64,000 nt of DNA, taken from Lobulomyces angularis (Eukaryota > Chytridiomycota > Chytridiomycetes > Lobulomycetales > Lobulomycetaceae). The stretch lies in assembly GCA_027604685.1 (NCBI GenBank), contig JADHYX010000002.1, forward strand, positions 65,035 to 129,034, in the 5' to 3' direction. The notes under the pieces were generated by a model that was given only the letters and a program-made list of their open reading frames with translations, made no database searches and was not told the origin of the DNA. The translations under genes and the position numbers were made by a program. Positions 31,471-43,927 of the stretch are shown here, piece after piece; position 1 is the first letter of the stretch, and every line of letters begins with the position of its first letter.

Positions 31471-31645
31471 TTTTGCATATATATTTTTAATTTTTTTTTT
31501 TTTTTTTTTAAAAAGAAAAAAATTTGTTATATAAATCACAAATATGAAAATTGCAAATTTTATTGTAATAAATTATATAATTATTAAAAATATAATTCTA
31601 AAAGATTAAAAGTATTAAATTAAGTTTTAATTTTTTTGAAGTTGA

Positions 31646-33411
31646 TCAGCACTTCCAAATCTTTAAGCACTTATCTTTTCCCCCTGAACCTCCACCCCAA
31701 CCCATGGGACACCAGTCTACAGCAAAAACTTCGTCAGAATGACCAGGTAGATCATTTTTTAATTTAAATGTTTTCAAGTCCCAAATTTTACAGGTGGAAT
31801 CTTTTGAACTAGAAATTAATAGTCTTGAATCAGGTGAAAAGGCTACTTGGTATACTGCACCAACGTGACCCCGTAATGTTGTCAAAAATCTGTGTCAAAA
31901 AAAAATAAGAACTTTAATTTCAATGATGGATAATGCCTTACTTTCCAGTTTTGCCATCCCAAAGCTTAACGCTCTTGTCAAAGCCAGCTGAAGCTAAATA
32001 TCTGCCGTCAGGGGAAAAGCAAACGTTATTAACTAACTGCTGATGGCCAGTCATTCTTGTGATAGGTTTTTTGGATGATAAACCATCCCACAAAAAGAGT
32101 GTAAAATCATCTGAACAGCTCACCAACTTTTCGCTATTTGCTTTAATATGGGCTTGGTATCGCTCTGTTGCCTTATTAAATGCCTCTTGTGCAGAGCTAA
32201 ACTTAAGAGGAACCCCAATTATTCCAGAGTTTGGTTCAAATGGACCGCTTCTTAACACAAGATCTGTAGTCAAAGCTATGTGATTAATCCAATGGGCATG
32301 TCCATTTAAAGTTCTAATTAATTTACCCTAAGCAGATTTAAAATCAATCTGTTTACAAATTAAGTTACCTCCTTGCTATCCCATAGTTTTATACTCTTAT
32401 CTCTGCTAGCGGTATATATGACATCTTCCCCTCCCCATTTTACTGCCATAACAGCAGCTGTATGTTGGCTTAATCCAAATATTAATTTTCTAAGAGTAGC
32501 GTCCCACACTCGAACAGTACCTAAAAAAATTAAAAATTTAAATAATAATAGAAAATTTACCATCTTTTGAGGAAGTTGCAAATTTATTACAGTTTATATT
32601 TTTATGCATAGGCTCGAACGATATAGATGTAACGGCATCATTGTGTCCTTTTAATGCATTTCCTAAATTTTTTCCAGTTTTTGGATCCCAAACTCTTACT
32701 GTGTTATCCATACTACCGCTCACTAAATAACTCATATTTGCAGACCAGGCAACACATTGCACCCAATTAGTATGTCCAGTCAAAGTTGCTATAGGCGTTT
32801 CTGTCAATAAATCCCATAATCTAACCGTTTTATCCCCTAAAAAAATTTATTATTTCGCGATGCAAAATTTAGAAGCACTCACCACTAGCAGTAGCCAATT
32901 TGCTTCCATCTGGAGAAAAACAAACTTGTAATATCGCTTCAGTATGACCAGTTAATGTGGAGGTGCATCTTGTCATAGGTTTAACTTTAAAAATGGCTTG
33001 AGGCAGGTAAGTGATTTCAATTATTTTTTCAGAGTTTAAATTTAAAGGTATTAGGATATCATTATTTAAATTATTCAAAATTTCTTTCTCATCAACCAAA
33101 AAAGTGTAGGGTAGAGGCTCCTCATTGTTCAGTAAGTTATTTATTAATAATTCCAAGTTTTTTTGACTTGAATTTGAAGGTAAACTTATTTCTTCATTCA
33201 ATTCTTCGCCTTCACTAGATTTAAATTTGCAGATGACTTGAAATGGTTTCTCATTTTCAGTATCATAGATATAATTTTGTTTGGTAACAACTTTTTTTTT
33301 TTCATAAGGTTTATATCTTAAAGGTTCTGCAGGTTTTGGTGGAAGCTGTCCGTTTTTTAAATTTGTTCTATCCACAACTTGAGCAGTATCATTTTTTAAG
33401 TCAGCGTTCAT
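31646..33411 (-). CDS. Notchless/Rsa4 ribosome-assembly WD40 protein
   Basis: Binds pre-60S particles and the MIDAS domain of the AAA ATPase Rea1/Midasin. The N-terminal NLE domain covers FQVICKFKSSEGEELNEEIS through IEITYLPQAIFKVKPMTRCT and contains the Glu-bearing region that coordinates the MIDAS metal. Eight WD40 repeats follow, with recognisable LTGHTEAILQVCFSPDG, TLTGHTNWVQCVAWS, LKGHNDAVTSISFEP, LSQHTAAVMAVKW, LNGHAHWINHIAL, MTGHQQLVNNVCFSPDG, LRGHVGAVYQVAFSPDS and LPGHSDEVFAVDW. The characteristic insertion APQEA-like (SSAQEAFNKATERY) sits between repeats. It ends DKCLKIWKC. About five introns, each with TAG or CAG acceptors. Confidence 0.94.
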
Positions 33412-34147
33412 TAAAAAAGAATTAAAATATTGGTATAAAAAAGTTAACTCGTCAAATGATGCTTAACAAGTAAATCAAAATTCCTTATTGCTGTCTTCCT
33501 ACTTTTTTTTATAAGTATAAAATCTATTTGACTCTATTTTTTTGGTTTAACAATTTCAACTTCACTTTTACTTTTTTGGTTTAACAAATTCAACGTTACT
33601 TATTATTTTTCTTTCTGTAAATGAAATTGAATTTAAGAAACAATACACTACTCTAAAAAATAAAATAAAAAGCTCAGGGATTTAAATTGGCAAATAGAAT
33701 TAGCACTAAATATACTGCAGTGATCAAACAAATCTTCTTTCAATAATTGTCTAAAAGGGTGATGCAAGATTGATAGATTAATTTGCACCAAAAAAGAAAA
33801 AACTATTATTGTAATGTTGGTGTTAAATTTTTCCATGCAAACACTCTTTTTTTTGGTATTGATTTAAAACCAATTTGTTTTTTTTTTTAACTTTGTAGAA
33901 TTCAAACTTGGTTGAACTTTATATTATTTATACTAATTTATAAAATATTAACGAAAACACTTCTAGTAAAAAGTTTTTTATATACTAATGCTAAAAAAAA
34001 TACAATTCAGTTTACGATAATCTTTTTTATTTAGTAAGCTTTTTTTTTATTATTAATTATTACAAGTGTTTTTTTTCTTTACTTTTTTTTTTTTTAATTT
34101 TTTATACTAAAGAAAACTTTAGAATAATAATTGAAAAAGAAACTTAC
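33412..34147. other. Intergenic spacer, homopolymer-rich
   Basis: AT-rich spacer with long T runs and a near-duplicate of TTTTTTTGGTTTAACAA at about 33540 and 33570. A 62-residue minus-strand ORF at 33648-33836 begins with a signal-like MEKFNTNITIIVFSFLVQIN, but its end is hydrophobic and uninformative. I do not call it a gene. Confidence 0.4.
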
Positions 34148-36655
34148 TTAATCATAATTAATTTCTATTTCACCTATAAAAAAAAAAAACCAAATAAAAA
34201 AATTGAATTCTTTATTTTAAATAATAAAAACTACCCTCAGGAGGAGCATCCAAGTCAACATAACTGCGAAAAGAGCGTGTATCTTGACGATTATTAACCT
34301 CCCTGGTATGTTTGAAATCTTGTCTACAAGATATAGTTAAAAATATAAATTTAAAAATAGGAAAAGCAAACCTGTTGTTGTTGTCTCCCCTGTTATTATA
34401 GCTTCCTCTACCTCTTCCACCTCGATAATTCCCTCGCTGTTGTTGACCACCTTGAAATCCACCTCTTCCACCTTGTTGATACATCTCGTGATGATGACCA
34501 CCCATATGGTGACCACCTCTACCAAAATCATTTCCCCTACCATGGCCAGGATTAAAATTATTGAAAGCTGGCATTCCGCCCATACCCATAGGTAAAAATT
34601 GTAAAGGTAATTGTGGAGGCTGATGCTGCTGATTTTGAGGTGGTAAAATTTTATTTGGATCTCTTGCAAAAGCATTAAAGAACTGGATTTGCAAGGTTAA
34701 ATCATCAAACAAATTTTGGTGCTTGGCTCTAACATGCTTTTTTACAAATTCTTCACCTTTGAAAAGTTTTTGGCAAACTTTGCAACGAAATTTAGCTTCA
34801 CTTTCTTTTATAATATTGTTATCCGCTTCCTTTTCGGCCTCTTCTTCAAAATTTCTTCCTCCCATCTTTACAACATCCTCTCCATCAAATGGCTTATTTA
34901 TTCTTAATTGAATCTTCATGTCTAACTTCTCTAAAAATTTGTCAGCAAAGTGATCAGTTTTTGCCCTTGTACGAAAGTGCACATGACGACGTAGGAAATC
35001 TTCTGGAGAACTATTTTCGCACCCTGAATAGTAGTCAAAAAGATGCACACGTCGAAGATAGACGGTATAAAAATCCACTGACTTTTTTAACTAAAAATGT
35101 ACAAAGTAAATATAAAATGTAAGAAATCCCAATTAATGTTACGTCTTTAATTTCCTTTGATTGCTTTGCATCTAAATCAAATTCATCAGTCATCGCGTCA
35201 TTATTTAGAATAATGGCTAATCTATCTTCAACTGCCTTAATGCCATCCCCAAGTCCGGATTCTTCATCTAAAAATCGGCCAAGTGTTTTTATTTGCGCCA
35301 AATCCTTTTGTAGTCTTTCCAAGCATCCTAACTGGAATGGAACAAAACGGTGTTTTGGAACACTAATGATGCTTGGAGCGATTGGAAATGTAAAATCGTC
35401 AAGCTACAAAGAAATTAAAAGTCTCATTCAAAGTATTTAATACCCTTTTTTGGTTTAACAATGGAATCGCATTTTTACATGATTCCTCGTCTTCAAAAAC
35501 AATCCAACCAATACGATTAAAATTCCTCATGGGGTTCGGTTCAGAAATTTCAAAGTACTTGAAACCTGGGGCTTCAGAAAATAACTAAAAATACAAAATT
35601 AATACGAAATAATGAATATGTATTTTATGTAACCGCTTCAACATTTGACCTCTTAAAGTTTAATGGGACAGATTTCACAAAAATATTGTAATAGTCATAT
35701 TCAGAAACAAGCTTTATCATTTCTTCCCTTTTAGATTGTGCGTCAGATATTGAAACAGCTTCCTTCTCTTTTTCTTTTTCAACCTCCATATCTTCATCCT
35801 CCCTATCTTCGCTAATTACAACTTCAGCGGTAGGATCTGTATCGTCAAAATCCACGGAATCAAATTTTCCAAAATCCAAATCATTTATGAATTTTTTAAA
35901 TAGCTCTTTTTTTCTTTCAGCAATTTTAGTTGTTAATGTCTTAGACTCTTCCATATGATATTTTTCTCTAAACCTAAAATAATAAATAATAAATAAAAAA
36001 AAAATTTATCATTAGCCAATTTTTTTTTTTTGTATTGTACGCTTAAATTACCATTCTTCATTTTTATGTCTCTCAAAAAAATTTTTAACAGTTTTACATT
36101 GAAAATTTTCTTTATATTTTCTAAATTTCGATTGCACTTCATCATCGTCTAATGGTTCTCTACCTTTTTTTTGTTGCTTCAAATATTCTGTGAAATATTT
36201 GAGAGAAACTAAATAATCGAAATTCATTGGATCTTGCACTCTAATTTAGATTAAACGCATAAAAGTTTTAGAAACTTAAAAATTATCAAAATGCAAACCC
36301 AATATTGTTTGTAGTTAACCCTGGCAAGAAAATTGGAACACCAAACTGGTCGTATACAGTTGTACCAATGGGTTTATCAGATTTCCCATATCTGGCACCA
36401 GGAACATAGCCATCTCGATCATAATGTGGAACATAAACATCATTTCCTCTAGAATTGGAGTTTACATTTTGGTTTGACTTCGGGGAAGTAGAGCGTCTTC
36501 TTTTTCTCCCTTTAGAATCTACCAAAATGAAATTCAACAAATTACTACAAAAAAAATTTTTATTAACTACCATCAAAGTCGTGAGTGGGACTTCTTCCTC
36601 TTTCTTCAGCGTCTTTTATATCTCTGCCAAATTCGTCTAAAGCGGGTTCTTGCAT
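34148..36655 (-). CDS. ARS2/Serrate RNA-processing factor
   Basis: Links the nuclear cap-binding complex to RNA processing and decay. Exons in order give MQEPALDEFGRDIKDAEERG, an Arg/Ser-rich start (RKRRRSTSPKS), VQDPMNFDYLVSLKYFTEYL, the Ars2 N-terminal helical region (EVQSKFRKYKENFQCKTVKN), a long acidic insert, an RRM-like part (GFKYFEISEPNPMRNFNRIG, then WIVFEDEESCKNAI) and DFYTVYLRRVHLFDYYSG. A C2H2 zinc finger follows, FRCKVCQKLFKGEEFVKKHV (ending RAKH). The C-terminus is Gly/Arg/His-rich and ends RSYVDLDAPPEG-GEIEINYD. This order is diagnostic of ARS2. The start at 36655 precedes a clean GTAGTT intron. Confidence 0.92.
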
Positions 36656-36798
36656 GCTTCGATTTCACAACTAATTCTTTTTACTATATTTTTTATTTGT
36701 TATTGATATGATCGCATAATATTAAAATCAAAAGATTAATTTTAAAAATTTTACGTTTTGAATTTTAAAAAAAAAAAAAAAAAAAAAAATTAATGTAA

Positions 36799-36999
36799 TT
36801 AATTATATATAATGCTTACAGCTCTAATAATTTTTTTTGAGTAAACAGAGGAGTTTTTTTTATATTTTGCAACTCCACTTTCAGTTTCACCGTCTTTTGG
36901 TGTTGTTGAGAAAGATCTACAATTTGGTGCTAGTTTGAAGTTGTTTTTTGAGTAGTTGAAAAGTAACTTTGAACATCTGATGGAAGATTGAAAATTCAT
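36799..36999 (-). CDS. Small putative mitochondrial protein
   Basis: The N-terminus, MNFQSSIRCSKLLFNYSKNN then FKLAPNCRSFSTTPKD, is rich in Ser, Asn, Arg and Lys without acids and looks like a mitochondrial presequence (RSFST resembles a processing site). It continues VAKYKKNSSVYSKKIIRA, after which a GTAAGC donor suggests an intron. Acceptors before the ARS2 start would add only a stop or a few residues, so the mature protein would be very short. Partial or mis-assembled gene possible. Confidence 0.35.
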   Translation of the reverse strand: MNFQSSIRCSKLLFNYSKNNFKLAPNCRSFSTTPKDGETESGVAKYKKNSSVYSKKIIRAVSIIYN

Positions 37000-37188
37000 T
37001 CTTGTTTATAGTAAAAAAAAAAAAAAAATTAAAAAAAAATTTTTATATATATACAAAATTTATTAAGGTTAAAAATACTCAATATTTTTCTTGATCCTAT
37101 AACTCTAGAAATATGTATTATTATTTATTTTCTTGTAAGTTCTATAAAAAATTTTTTGTTTTAAATGTAATTTTCAGAAAAATTTTAG

Positions 37189-37422
37189 ATGATGCAATTA
37201 TTCTTAGTGGTAGCAGGCGTCTCAGGAGCGTTTAAAAATGTATCACTTAAACTATATTTTATATCATCATTGTTGACAACATTGATTAATGTGGTGTTCA
37301 TCTGGTTCTTCTTTAAAATGCTTTTAATGGTAACTTCCCATCCTGCTTTACAATTTTTATTTTTATCTTGCTTTATCCATGGACAGTATTCCCTGATAAT
37401 GAAAATATTTTCTGATCAGTGA
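37189..37422 (+). CDS. Small hydrophobic membrane protein
   Basis: A 77-residue ORF with three hydrophobic stretches (LFLVVAGVSGAF, LYFISSLLTTLINVVFIWFF, LQFLFLSCFIHG). It could be one exon of a larger gene: the upstream sequence has a donor-like GTAAGT (37135) and a TTTTCAG acceptor (about 37176). Nothing downstream continues it, because the next gene ends at 37438 on the other strand. No family recognised. Confidence 0.3.
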   Translation: MMQLFLVVAGVSGAFKNVSLKLYFISSLLTTLINVVFIWFFFKMLLMVTSHPALQFLFLSCFIHGQYSLIMKIFSDQ

Positions 37423-37437
37423 GTTTTTAACCTATAT

Positions 37438-38591
37438 TTACCTATGCTCCCACTCCACATCAAAACTTCTCTTTTCTGAATCGTTTTCTTCATCATGGAA
37501 AATTAAAGGTTTAACTATTTCATTATCTAAGCTATTATTTTCTGTAGGCTTTGTATTTGCAAATTTACTCTTTTCTTGAATATTCTCAATAACTTTAAAA
37601 TTCCATAGTGGAACTTTGCGAAAGCACAATTTACAATACGCAACTTTACTTGCATAGTCGGTATTGATATCCGTCGCCTTATCGAGTTTTATTTTTTTCC
37701 GTTGACTTTCCGCCAAATCTAGCAGTTCCCAGCCAAACAGACTAAATAGAATATTATGCTGTAACAACTCTTTTTCCCTAGTTTCTTCTTCTGTGACTTC
37801 AATTACTTCATTTTCTTTTTCCTTACAACTGGTTGTAGCCATTCCTTCTGATTTAAAAAAAATCTCTTTAACGGAAGAGTATAATATGGCTAAATTAATT
37901 TGTTTTTTTGATTCAGTAACAACTTTGATATTATTTTCAGTAAATGTTAACAATCTTTTCCTAAAAGACAACAAAATTGATTTTTCCGACAGTAAAGGAA
38001 ATCTGTAACAGCTTTCTAAAAAAATTACAGTAAGAAAATAAAAATTTATTTTGCTTAAAAAATCAAACTTTTTTAAAAAAAGTACATAAAAACAAAAACA
38101 AATCGAAAGTTTACCATCAGTTATATGAATTTTCCAAGGACAAGATTCCTTATGAGATTTCACTAGCTCTTCACGATAGCGAGATATTAAAAGTTGTTCT
38201 AAAAATAAAACGGAAAATTAGGAATAAAAATACATTAGTACATACCTTCGGAATCACTAATGTTTTTTAACCTGCAAACAATTAGCTGTTTGCAGGTTTT
38301 GCATTGTATAGTGTCAAAATCGCAATTGAACCAGCCATGTCTAGCAACTTCCTTATACAAAAAACGATAAAAATGTTGGAAAATTTTTTTTTTTTATTGT
38401 ACTGGAGGCGACAACAAGTCTCTTCCAGACCATTTAGTAGTGGAAAATGTCTTAAGTAAACGAGAAAAAGTAGTATCTCTTAACGAAACTTCATCCACAT
38501 TTTCGCCAAAATTTTCCAAAACTTCAAAAATCTTTCCAAAATCTCTTTTTGTGAAAACTTTACTACTATTATTTTCTAAAGTAGAAGTCAT
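37438..38591 (-). CDS. ZC3HC1/NIPA-like C3HC zinc-finger protein
   Basis: C3HC zinc-finger proteins of this type are nuclear-basket components and, in animals, F-box-like adaptors. Exons: MTSTLENNSSKVFTKRDFGK, DTTFSRLLKTFSTTKWSGRD; then ARHGWFNCDFDTIQCKTCKQ with the first Cys pair, and HKESCPW with the His and last Cys, completing the C3HC finger. The C-terminal part has a second cysteine set (ASKVAYCKLCFRKVPLWNF), as in the Rsm1-like C-terminal domain, and ends VEWEHR. A stretch of intron at about 38010-38130 is A/T-rich. The divergent SAICAR synthetase gene is across a small gap. Confidence 0.78.
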
Positions 38592-38653
38592 AATAAAGTT
38601 AAAAAATTAATATCCTTTTTTACTAAATATTTTATTAAATTTTTTTTTTTTTT

Positions 38654-38663
38654 NNNNNNNNNN
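38654..38663. other. Assembly gap (10 N)
   Basis: Scaffold gap in the intergenic region between the C3HC zinc-finger and SAICAR synthetase genes, next to a T run. The promoters on both sides are incomplete. Confidence 0.99.
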
Positions 38664-38813
38664 AGTAGGAATTAATAATGATGAGAATGACACCAAAAAT
38701 GAAAGTTCAGTACAAATTATTCAATTAAAAATTTTTTGTTAAAAAAAAAAAAAAAAAAAAATTGAAACCTTTTAACAGTTAAAAAAAAAAAGAGTGAAAA
38801 TAACAGGAATAAA

Positions 38814-40127
38814 ATGAATGATATAATACCCGATTTAAAGTTATTGGGTCGAGGAAAAGTATACACAGTATTTTTACTTTTAAAAACTTTTACTGTTAAT
38901 TTTAGGTTAGAGATGTTTATGAAGTGGATGAAGAACTATTGTTATTTGTAGCATCTGATCGTTTATCAGCATTTGATGTTGTTATGAAAAATGTTCGAAA
39001 TTTAAAAAAAAAGAAAAAAAACAAAACAAAACCTTAAATTTCTTTACCAATCAAATTTAAATATTAGAATTCCATATATATTTTTTATTTTTTTATTTAA
39101 TATTACCAGGGCATAAAGAACAAAGGAAAGATCTTAACTCAATTAAGTGAATTTTGGTTCAAGACAGTTTTAAAAGATGAAATAAAAAATCATCTTGTCA
39201 CGTCAAATGTGAATGAATTTCCGGAAAAATTAAAAAAATACTCCAACTTATTGGAAGGTAGATCAATGCTAGTAAGAAAGCTTAAAATTTTACCTGTAGA
39301 AGCCATTGTACGAGGCTATATAACAGGTAACCTTTGATATTTTAAAAGATATATAAAGATATTTAAAAGAACAATATATTGATTTTCACTGCAGGTTCAG
39401 GCTGGAGTGAATACCAAAAATCTGGTACTATCTGTCAAATAAAGCTACCAGAAGGATTAAAAGAGTGCCAAAAATTAGAAAAACCTTTATTTACTCCAAG
39501 TACAAAGGCGGAGATAGGCGATCACGGTTTTTATTTTTTTCTATTTATGATAAGAATAATATTAAGCAGTTTTTTTTTATATTTTATTTTTATTTTTTTT
39601 TTAGATGAAAATATTCACCCAGATAAGCGTAAAAAAAAAAAAATTCTGTAAAATTAGATGTATTTAATCCAAAAAAAAAAAACTACAGTGGTAGAACTCA
39701 TCGGTGAAAAGTATGCCAAAGAAATAGAGGAAGCAGCTTTAAAAATATACATCAAAGCCAGAGATTACGCCTTGACGAAAGGGATAATCATCGCAGATAC
39801 CAAATTTGAATTTGGCTTGGATAAAGATGGCTGTTTAGTGCTGGCTGATGAAGTACTAACACCTGATTCAAGCAGATTTTGGCCATTGGATCAGTATCAA
39901 GTTGGTAAAAATCAACCAAGTTTTGATAAGCGTATGTAAAAAGAATAAAAAAAAACAGAATTTATCTCTATCCTTCTATTTCAGAATTTGTGAGGGACTG
40001 GTTACTGGCTTCTCCAAAATTTGATAAAGTTAATGGACTAGAATTACCCAATGATGTTATTGATAAGACTATGCAAAAGTATCTACAAGTATTTAAGATT
40101 TTGACAGGAAAAGAACCAACACTGTAA
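38814..40127 (+). CDS. ADE1: SAICAR synthetase (purine biosynthesis)
   Basis: Ligates aspartate to CAIR to give SAICAR in purine synthesis. Motifs: LLGRGKVRDVYEV (nucleotide loop), [19 protein letters not shown] joined to [97 protein letters not shown] (three exons joined), [36 protein letters not shown] and [14 protein letters not shown]. This is the eukaryotic stand-alone (yeast Ade1) type. The intron after VVMKN starts GTTCGA, an unusual donor; the others are GT with G/A contexts and long A or T runs. The start follows an A-rich stretch. Confidence 0.94.
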
Positions 40128-40434
40128 TCCCTGAAAAAGTATAGATACTTTTTAAAAATATTGTTTCCTTTCAAATAACAAATAAAAAATTTCCAATTAA
40201 AAGTTAAAAAGTTACCGAATAAAAAAAAAATGGCAATAATTCAAAAATTTATAGAAAACACACATTAGTTGATGCATTACTTTTTTTTTTTTTTACTATT
40301 GTTATGTATAAAACCCAAAAAGGAATGAGGATATAAAAACCAAGAAATAATTTCCCTCAAAAACCAACTGAAACTATCATATGCAATTATTGAATTTCTA
40401 TTATAATATATGAGCTATTGAGATATATTTTTTT

Positions 40435-42574
40435 TTAAGTCTGATTAAAGTCGTAGCCGTTGTTCCCAGGTACACCATAAGCAACTAACTCAGCTGGTGA
40501 AAAAAAATTTGAAGTTGAATTTGATTGTCCACGAAGGGAAAAAGAGTTTCCACCCATTACACAATTGTTATTTACTGAAGATCTAGGTAAATTAATAGAT
40601 CTATATTCTTGGTTATCATTGGAAATGTTCTGCTGATGCTGAGTATTATTATTTTCCCAGTTAGAAAAATTATTTTGGTTTGACTGTTGTGGTCTAAACT
40701 GAAATGTTTGCTGGGGTTGGAGGGAATGCTGAAAGTGTGATTGGGAATACAAATAAGTTGGTTGCTCATTTTCTTGCTGCTCGCTTTGAAACTGTGATTG
40801 TTGCTGATTTGACATAGATAACAAATGCGACTGGTTGCCACTGTCCACCATATCTGCAATGTCGGATTGAAAATCTTGAATATTTTCTTCAGTATCTACA
40901 TCACCAAGAGGTATATTATCATCATTTTGATGAACACGAGAATGTTTCCTCAGGGATCGACTATGATAATATGCCTTCCCACAGTTTGGGTGATTACAAA
41001 TAAATGGTTTTACATCCAGATGCGTCTAAACAATAAGATAAAATTCTTCTGAAAGTTGACTATAATGAATTACCTTTTCATGAGTATTTAATCCGTCCTG
41101 CCGGGCAAACCTTTTTCCGCACCCTTCAGAGGTACACAAATATGGCCTCTCACCTTCGAGAAAAATGTTATATAAATGAAAAAAATTTTGTAGTAATTGT
41201 ACCAGTGTGAGTTCTCATATGTTGAAGTAACTTGTGACGTTTGGCAAAACCTTTGGTGTGACCTCGATTACAATCTTTCCATTCACAGACATAGTTTCCT
41301 TTCTTAACTAAAATATGTTCAACACTTAAATGTTCCACTAAGTCTTTGTTGCTGATAGCAATATGGTCGCAATCAGCCCATAAACAAGTTTTGATTCCGT
41401 CTTCAGTAAAAATTTTGTTGACTACTGGAACTAAATTTTCAAAAACAGAAGGTTCGTCTTCTTCATTAAGACTGTTCAAGTGCTGCTGCCGCTGATGACC
41501 TATAAAGATATTTAAATAATTTTTTAAAAAAATAAATAAATAAAAATTCAACCATTCCAATTATTATTTGTCAGTTGTTCATTAAAATTGTCTGCAGTTA
41601 TGATATCATTACTACTATAACCAGTAAAATTTTCAAAGTTTTGATTATTATTATTTTGAAGTTGTATACTGTTAATTCCACTGTTGATATTATTAACAAC
41701 TTCTGGGTAAAGTGGTCTATAGTTTTGAGATTTATCAGTAGGTAAACTTGAACCTACCACAGGTGAAGGAAGAGTGGCAGGGGTTGCAGTATTCATATAG
41801 GAGGCCATGTTGTTATATGTAGAGGTTGTAGAAAATGGAGTTGCAGATCGATCTATAAAATAAATATAATTTAACGATTAAAAAAAATATTTTCATCTTT
41901 CTACCTCCGTATCCACTCATAAAGTCAATACTGCTTGCATTTGAATGAGTAGATTGAGAACGGTGATGTGTAAATAATTCATGTCCACTATTTATAATGT
42001 TATTCTGTGTAAGAGGAGAAGACGGTCTATCAATATACTGATGCTGAACAGATACAGCTCTTTTATGCCCAACCAGCCTATTTCTATTGTGTGAGTTTAT
42101 TTGACTATTGTTAAGAGAAAAGAGAGAGTGGTGTTGTGGTTGCATATTATTATTGTTGTTATTATTATTATATGAAAAAGAGAGCTGTGATTCAACAGGT
42201 AAAGGAATAGTGGTAAACTTATTTGAAGATGGTAATTGTATTGGTTGCTAAAAAAAAAAAAAAGGAATCAAAGAGATAGTATAAAAATATTTACAACAGA
42301 ACTGTTAAGTTGAGAGAGAGAAAGAGCTCTTCTGTGAAGGGTTGATACGTTTATGGAATCCTGTGAAGTGGTTCTTCTATGTCTGTCGGGCCTAATGACA
42401 GAAGGCCCTCTGTGTAGGTTTCCCCAGTTGACAGGTAGATTTGCATTGAGCATCATACTTTGATCAGATTGGATGATCTTTATAGAGCAGAAGAGTTGTT
42501 TATTTTTCTGTTTTCTTTTTTAACTTTCGTACCTGAGCCTGCCGTGGACCAGAGTCTGAATCATTCATTTGCAT
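40435..42574 (-). CDS. Four-finger C2H2 zinc-finger transcription factor
   Basis: The N-terminal half is Asn/Gln/Ser/His-rich with basic patches (RPDRHRRTTSQDS, NRLVGHKRAVS), typical of a disordered regulatory region with phosphorylation sites. Four C2H2 fingers follow: TCLWADCDHIAISNKDLVEH (then LSVEH), YVCEWKDCNRGHTKGF (then HKLLQHMRTH), RPYLCTSEGCGKRFARQDGL (then NTHEKTH) and KPFICNHPNCGKAYYHSRSL (then RKHSRVH). The longer spacing in the first two fingers recalls GLI/ZIC or PacC-type factors. The C-terminus is Gln/Asn-rich. About seven exons; the start MQMNDSDSGPRQAQ is spliced to IIQSDQSMM. Target genes unknown. Confidence 0.82.
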
Positions 42575-42677
42575 TTTTGAAAAATAAATTTAGCGTCACA
42601 CAAGGCCCTTCCAGAAAACAATGGCCGCTGTGGCGCAACAATGAGAGCTGCTCGGCGGCACTAGTAAATGGCACAGG

Positions 42678-43685
42678 TCAGCGGCACAAGATGTGATAAT
42701 GGAAAATATCTGGGATTGTCTTCAAGTTTGCAGGCTAAAGAGGCAGATGAGCTTCGCAACTCACAACAAAACTTACGTTTTCAAAGTACAGGCATTCTCT
42801 ACTCTGAAGCAGCGGCTCTTCTTTTATACAGCGTTCGACATCTTCGTCGCTAATCTCACTCTGCGACCACAAAACATAGTGCTTGATATTCTTGCTCAAA
42901 TTGTATGGATAGTCATTCGCTTGCAGTATCTAAAAATTAGTTTTATGCCAAAATTAACATCCCTTTAGCATTCCAAAATTAAAAATCCAATACCTTCAAC
43001 TTTCTTTTACTTTCGTTATCGTTTCTCTCCTCTGCTGTATATTTATTTTTTTCTTTTAAAAATACTTTATCAAAACCAAATATTTTAATTTTTAACATGT
43101 CTAAAGAAAAATAAAAAATAAAAAAAAAAGATAATTATAAAAATGTAACATTTAAAAAAAATAATAATGTAAAATAGGAATATAACATTGAAACTAAATT
43201 AAAAATAAAATTGCCTGTAAATCCATTAAGATACACTTCTTTTATTTCATTTCCAGCTTTTTCGTAAATTGATTGGGCAAAAATTTCTCTTTTAAAAAGA
43301 TGATACTTTTTATTTTTAATTATGAATACTACATCTTCCTTTTTTTTTTTTAAAAAAAAAATAAAAACATTGATTTAGTTCTTAAATTCTTTTGAAAGTG
43401 TTCACAAGTATAGATTCATACCCAAGTTCCAGTATTTTTGTTCATCAAAATTTCTTTCATAGTTATACTTGAGTTTGCAAACCTTTTTGTTATTTTCTGT
43501 GAAAAATTTTTAAAATGGTTTAGATTTCTCAGCATATATTTATTGAGATTTTTGGTTTTTTTTTTTATTACCCAAAATACAAAAAAAAATCTGTACCAAA
43601 AAAAAAAAAAATTGATACCTGAAAAAAAAGGAACGCCCACAAAAAACAATTCCTTCGTCACATAAGGATAGTATAGGAACACCAT
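42678..43685 (-). CDS. DUF3605 (Gig1-like) protein
   Basis: Five exons can be joined: MVFLYYPYVTKELFFVGVPF; ITKRFANSSITMKEILMNKN; EDVVFIIKNKKYHLFKREIF; MLKIKIFGFDKVFLKEKNKY; and the domain-defining ILQANDYPYNLSKNIKHYVL, W, EISDEDVERCIKEEP and CLYFENPANLKTIPDIFHYH, ending ILCR. The NDYPY...KHYVLW and FENP..LK..P.IFHYH signatures are those of DUF3605, found in the N-acetylglucosamine-induced protein Gig1 of Candida and many protists. The intron at 43101-43214 appears to use a GC donor. The first exon is less certain and could belong elsewhere. Confidence 0.72.
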
Positions 43686-43927
43686 TGGAATATATCATTT
43701 AAGAACCAGCATTGTTGAAAGATACTCAGTAACAAGAAGAATATAAATTTTTTGGTTCAATTTACAAAAAAAATAAAATAAAAATAAAAATAATGATAAA
43801 ATAATATATTTTTTTTATCTCACTAAAAAAAAAAAAAAAAAAAAAATGTGCTTAAAAAATAAAATAACTCAAGCAGTTTGTTAATAATAATAAAAAAAAG
43901 GATAAAATCGTAACTTTTTATTTTTTT

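Noticed and set aside
33648..33836. 62-residue ORF with a signal-peptide-like start
   Set aside because: Too short, no neighbour or leader conservation, and the C-terminal half is low-information; kept only as a note.
34337..34675. Second minus-strand frame within ARS2 (112 residues)
   Set aside because: Out-of-frame reading of the Gly/His/Arg-rich ARS2 C-terminus.
40572..40859. Out-of-frame minus ORF in the zinc-finger gene
   Set aside because: The other frame continues the zinc-finger protein with Gln/Asn-rich sequence.
42460..42968. Plus-strand ORFs opposite the DUF3605 and zinc-finger 5' exons
   Set aside because: The minus strand encodes the DUF3605 signature with proper splice sites.
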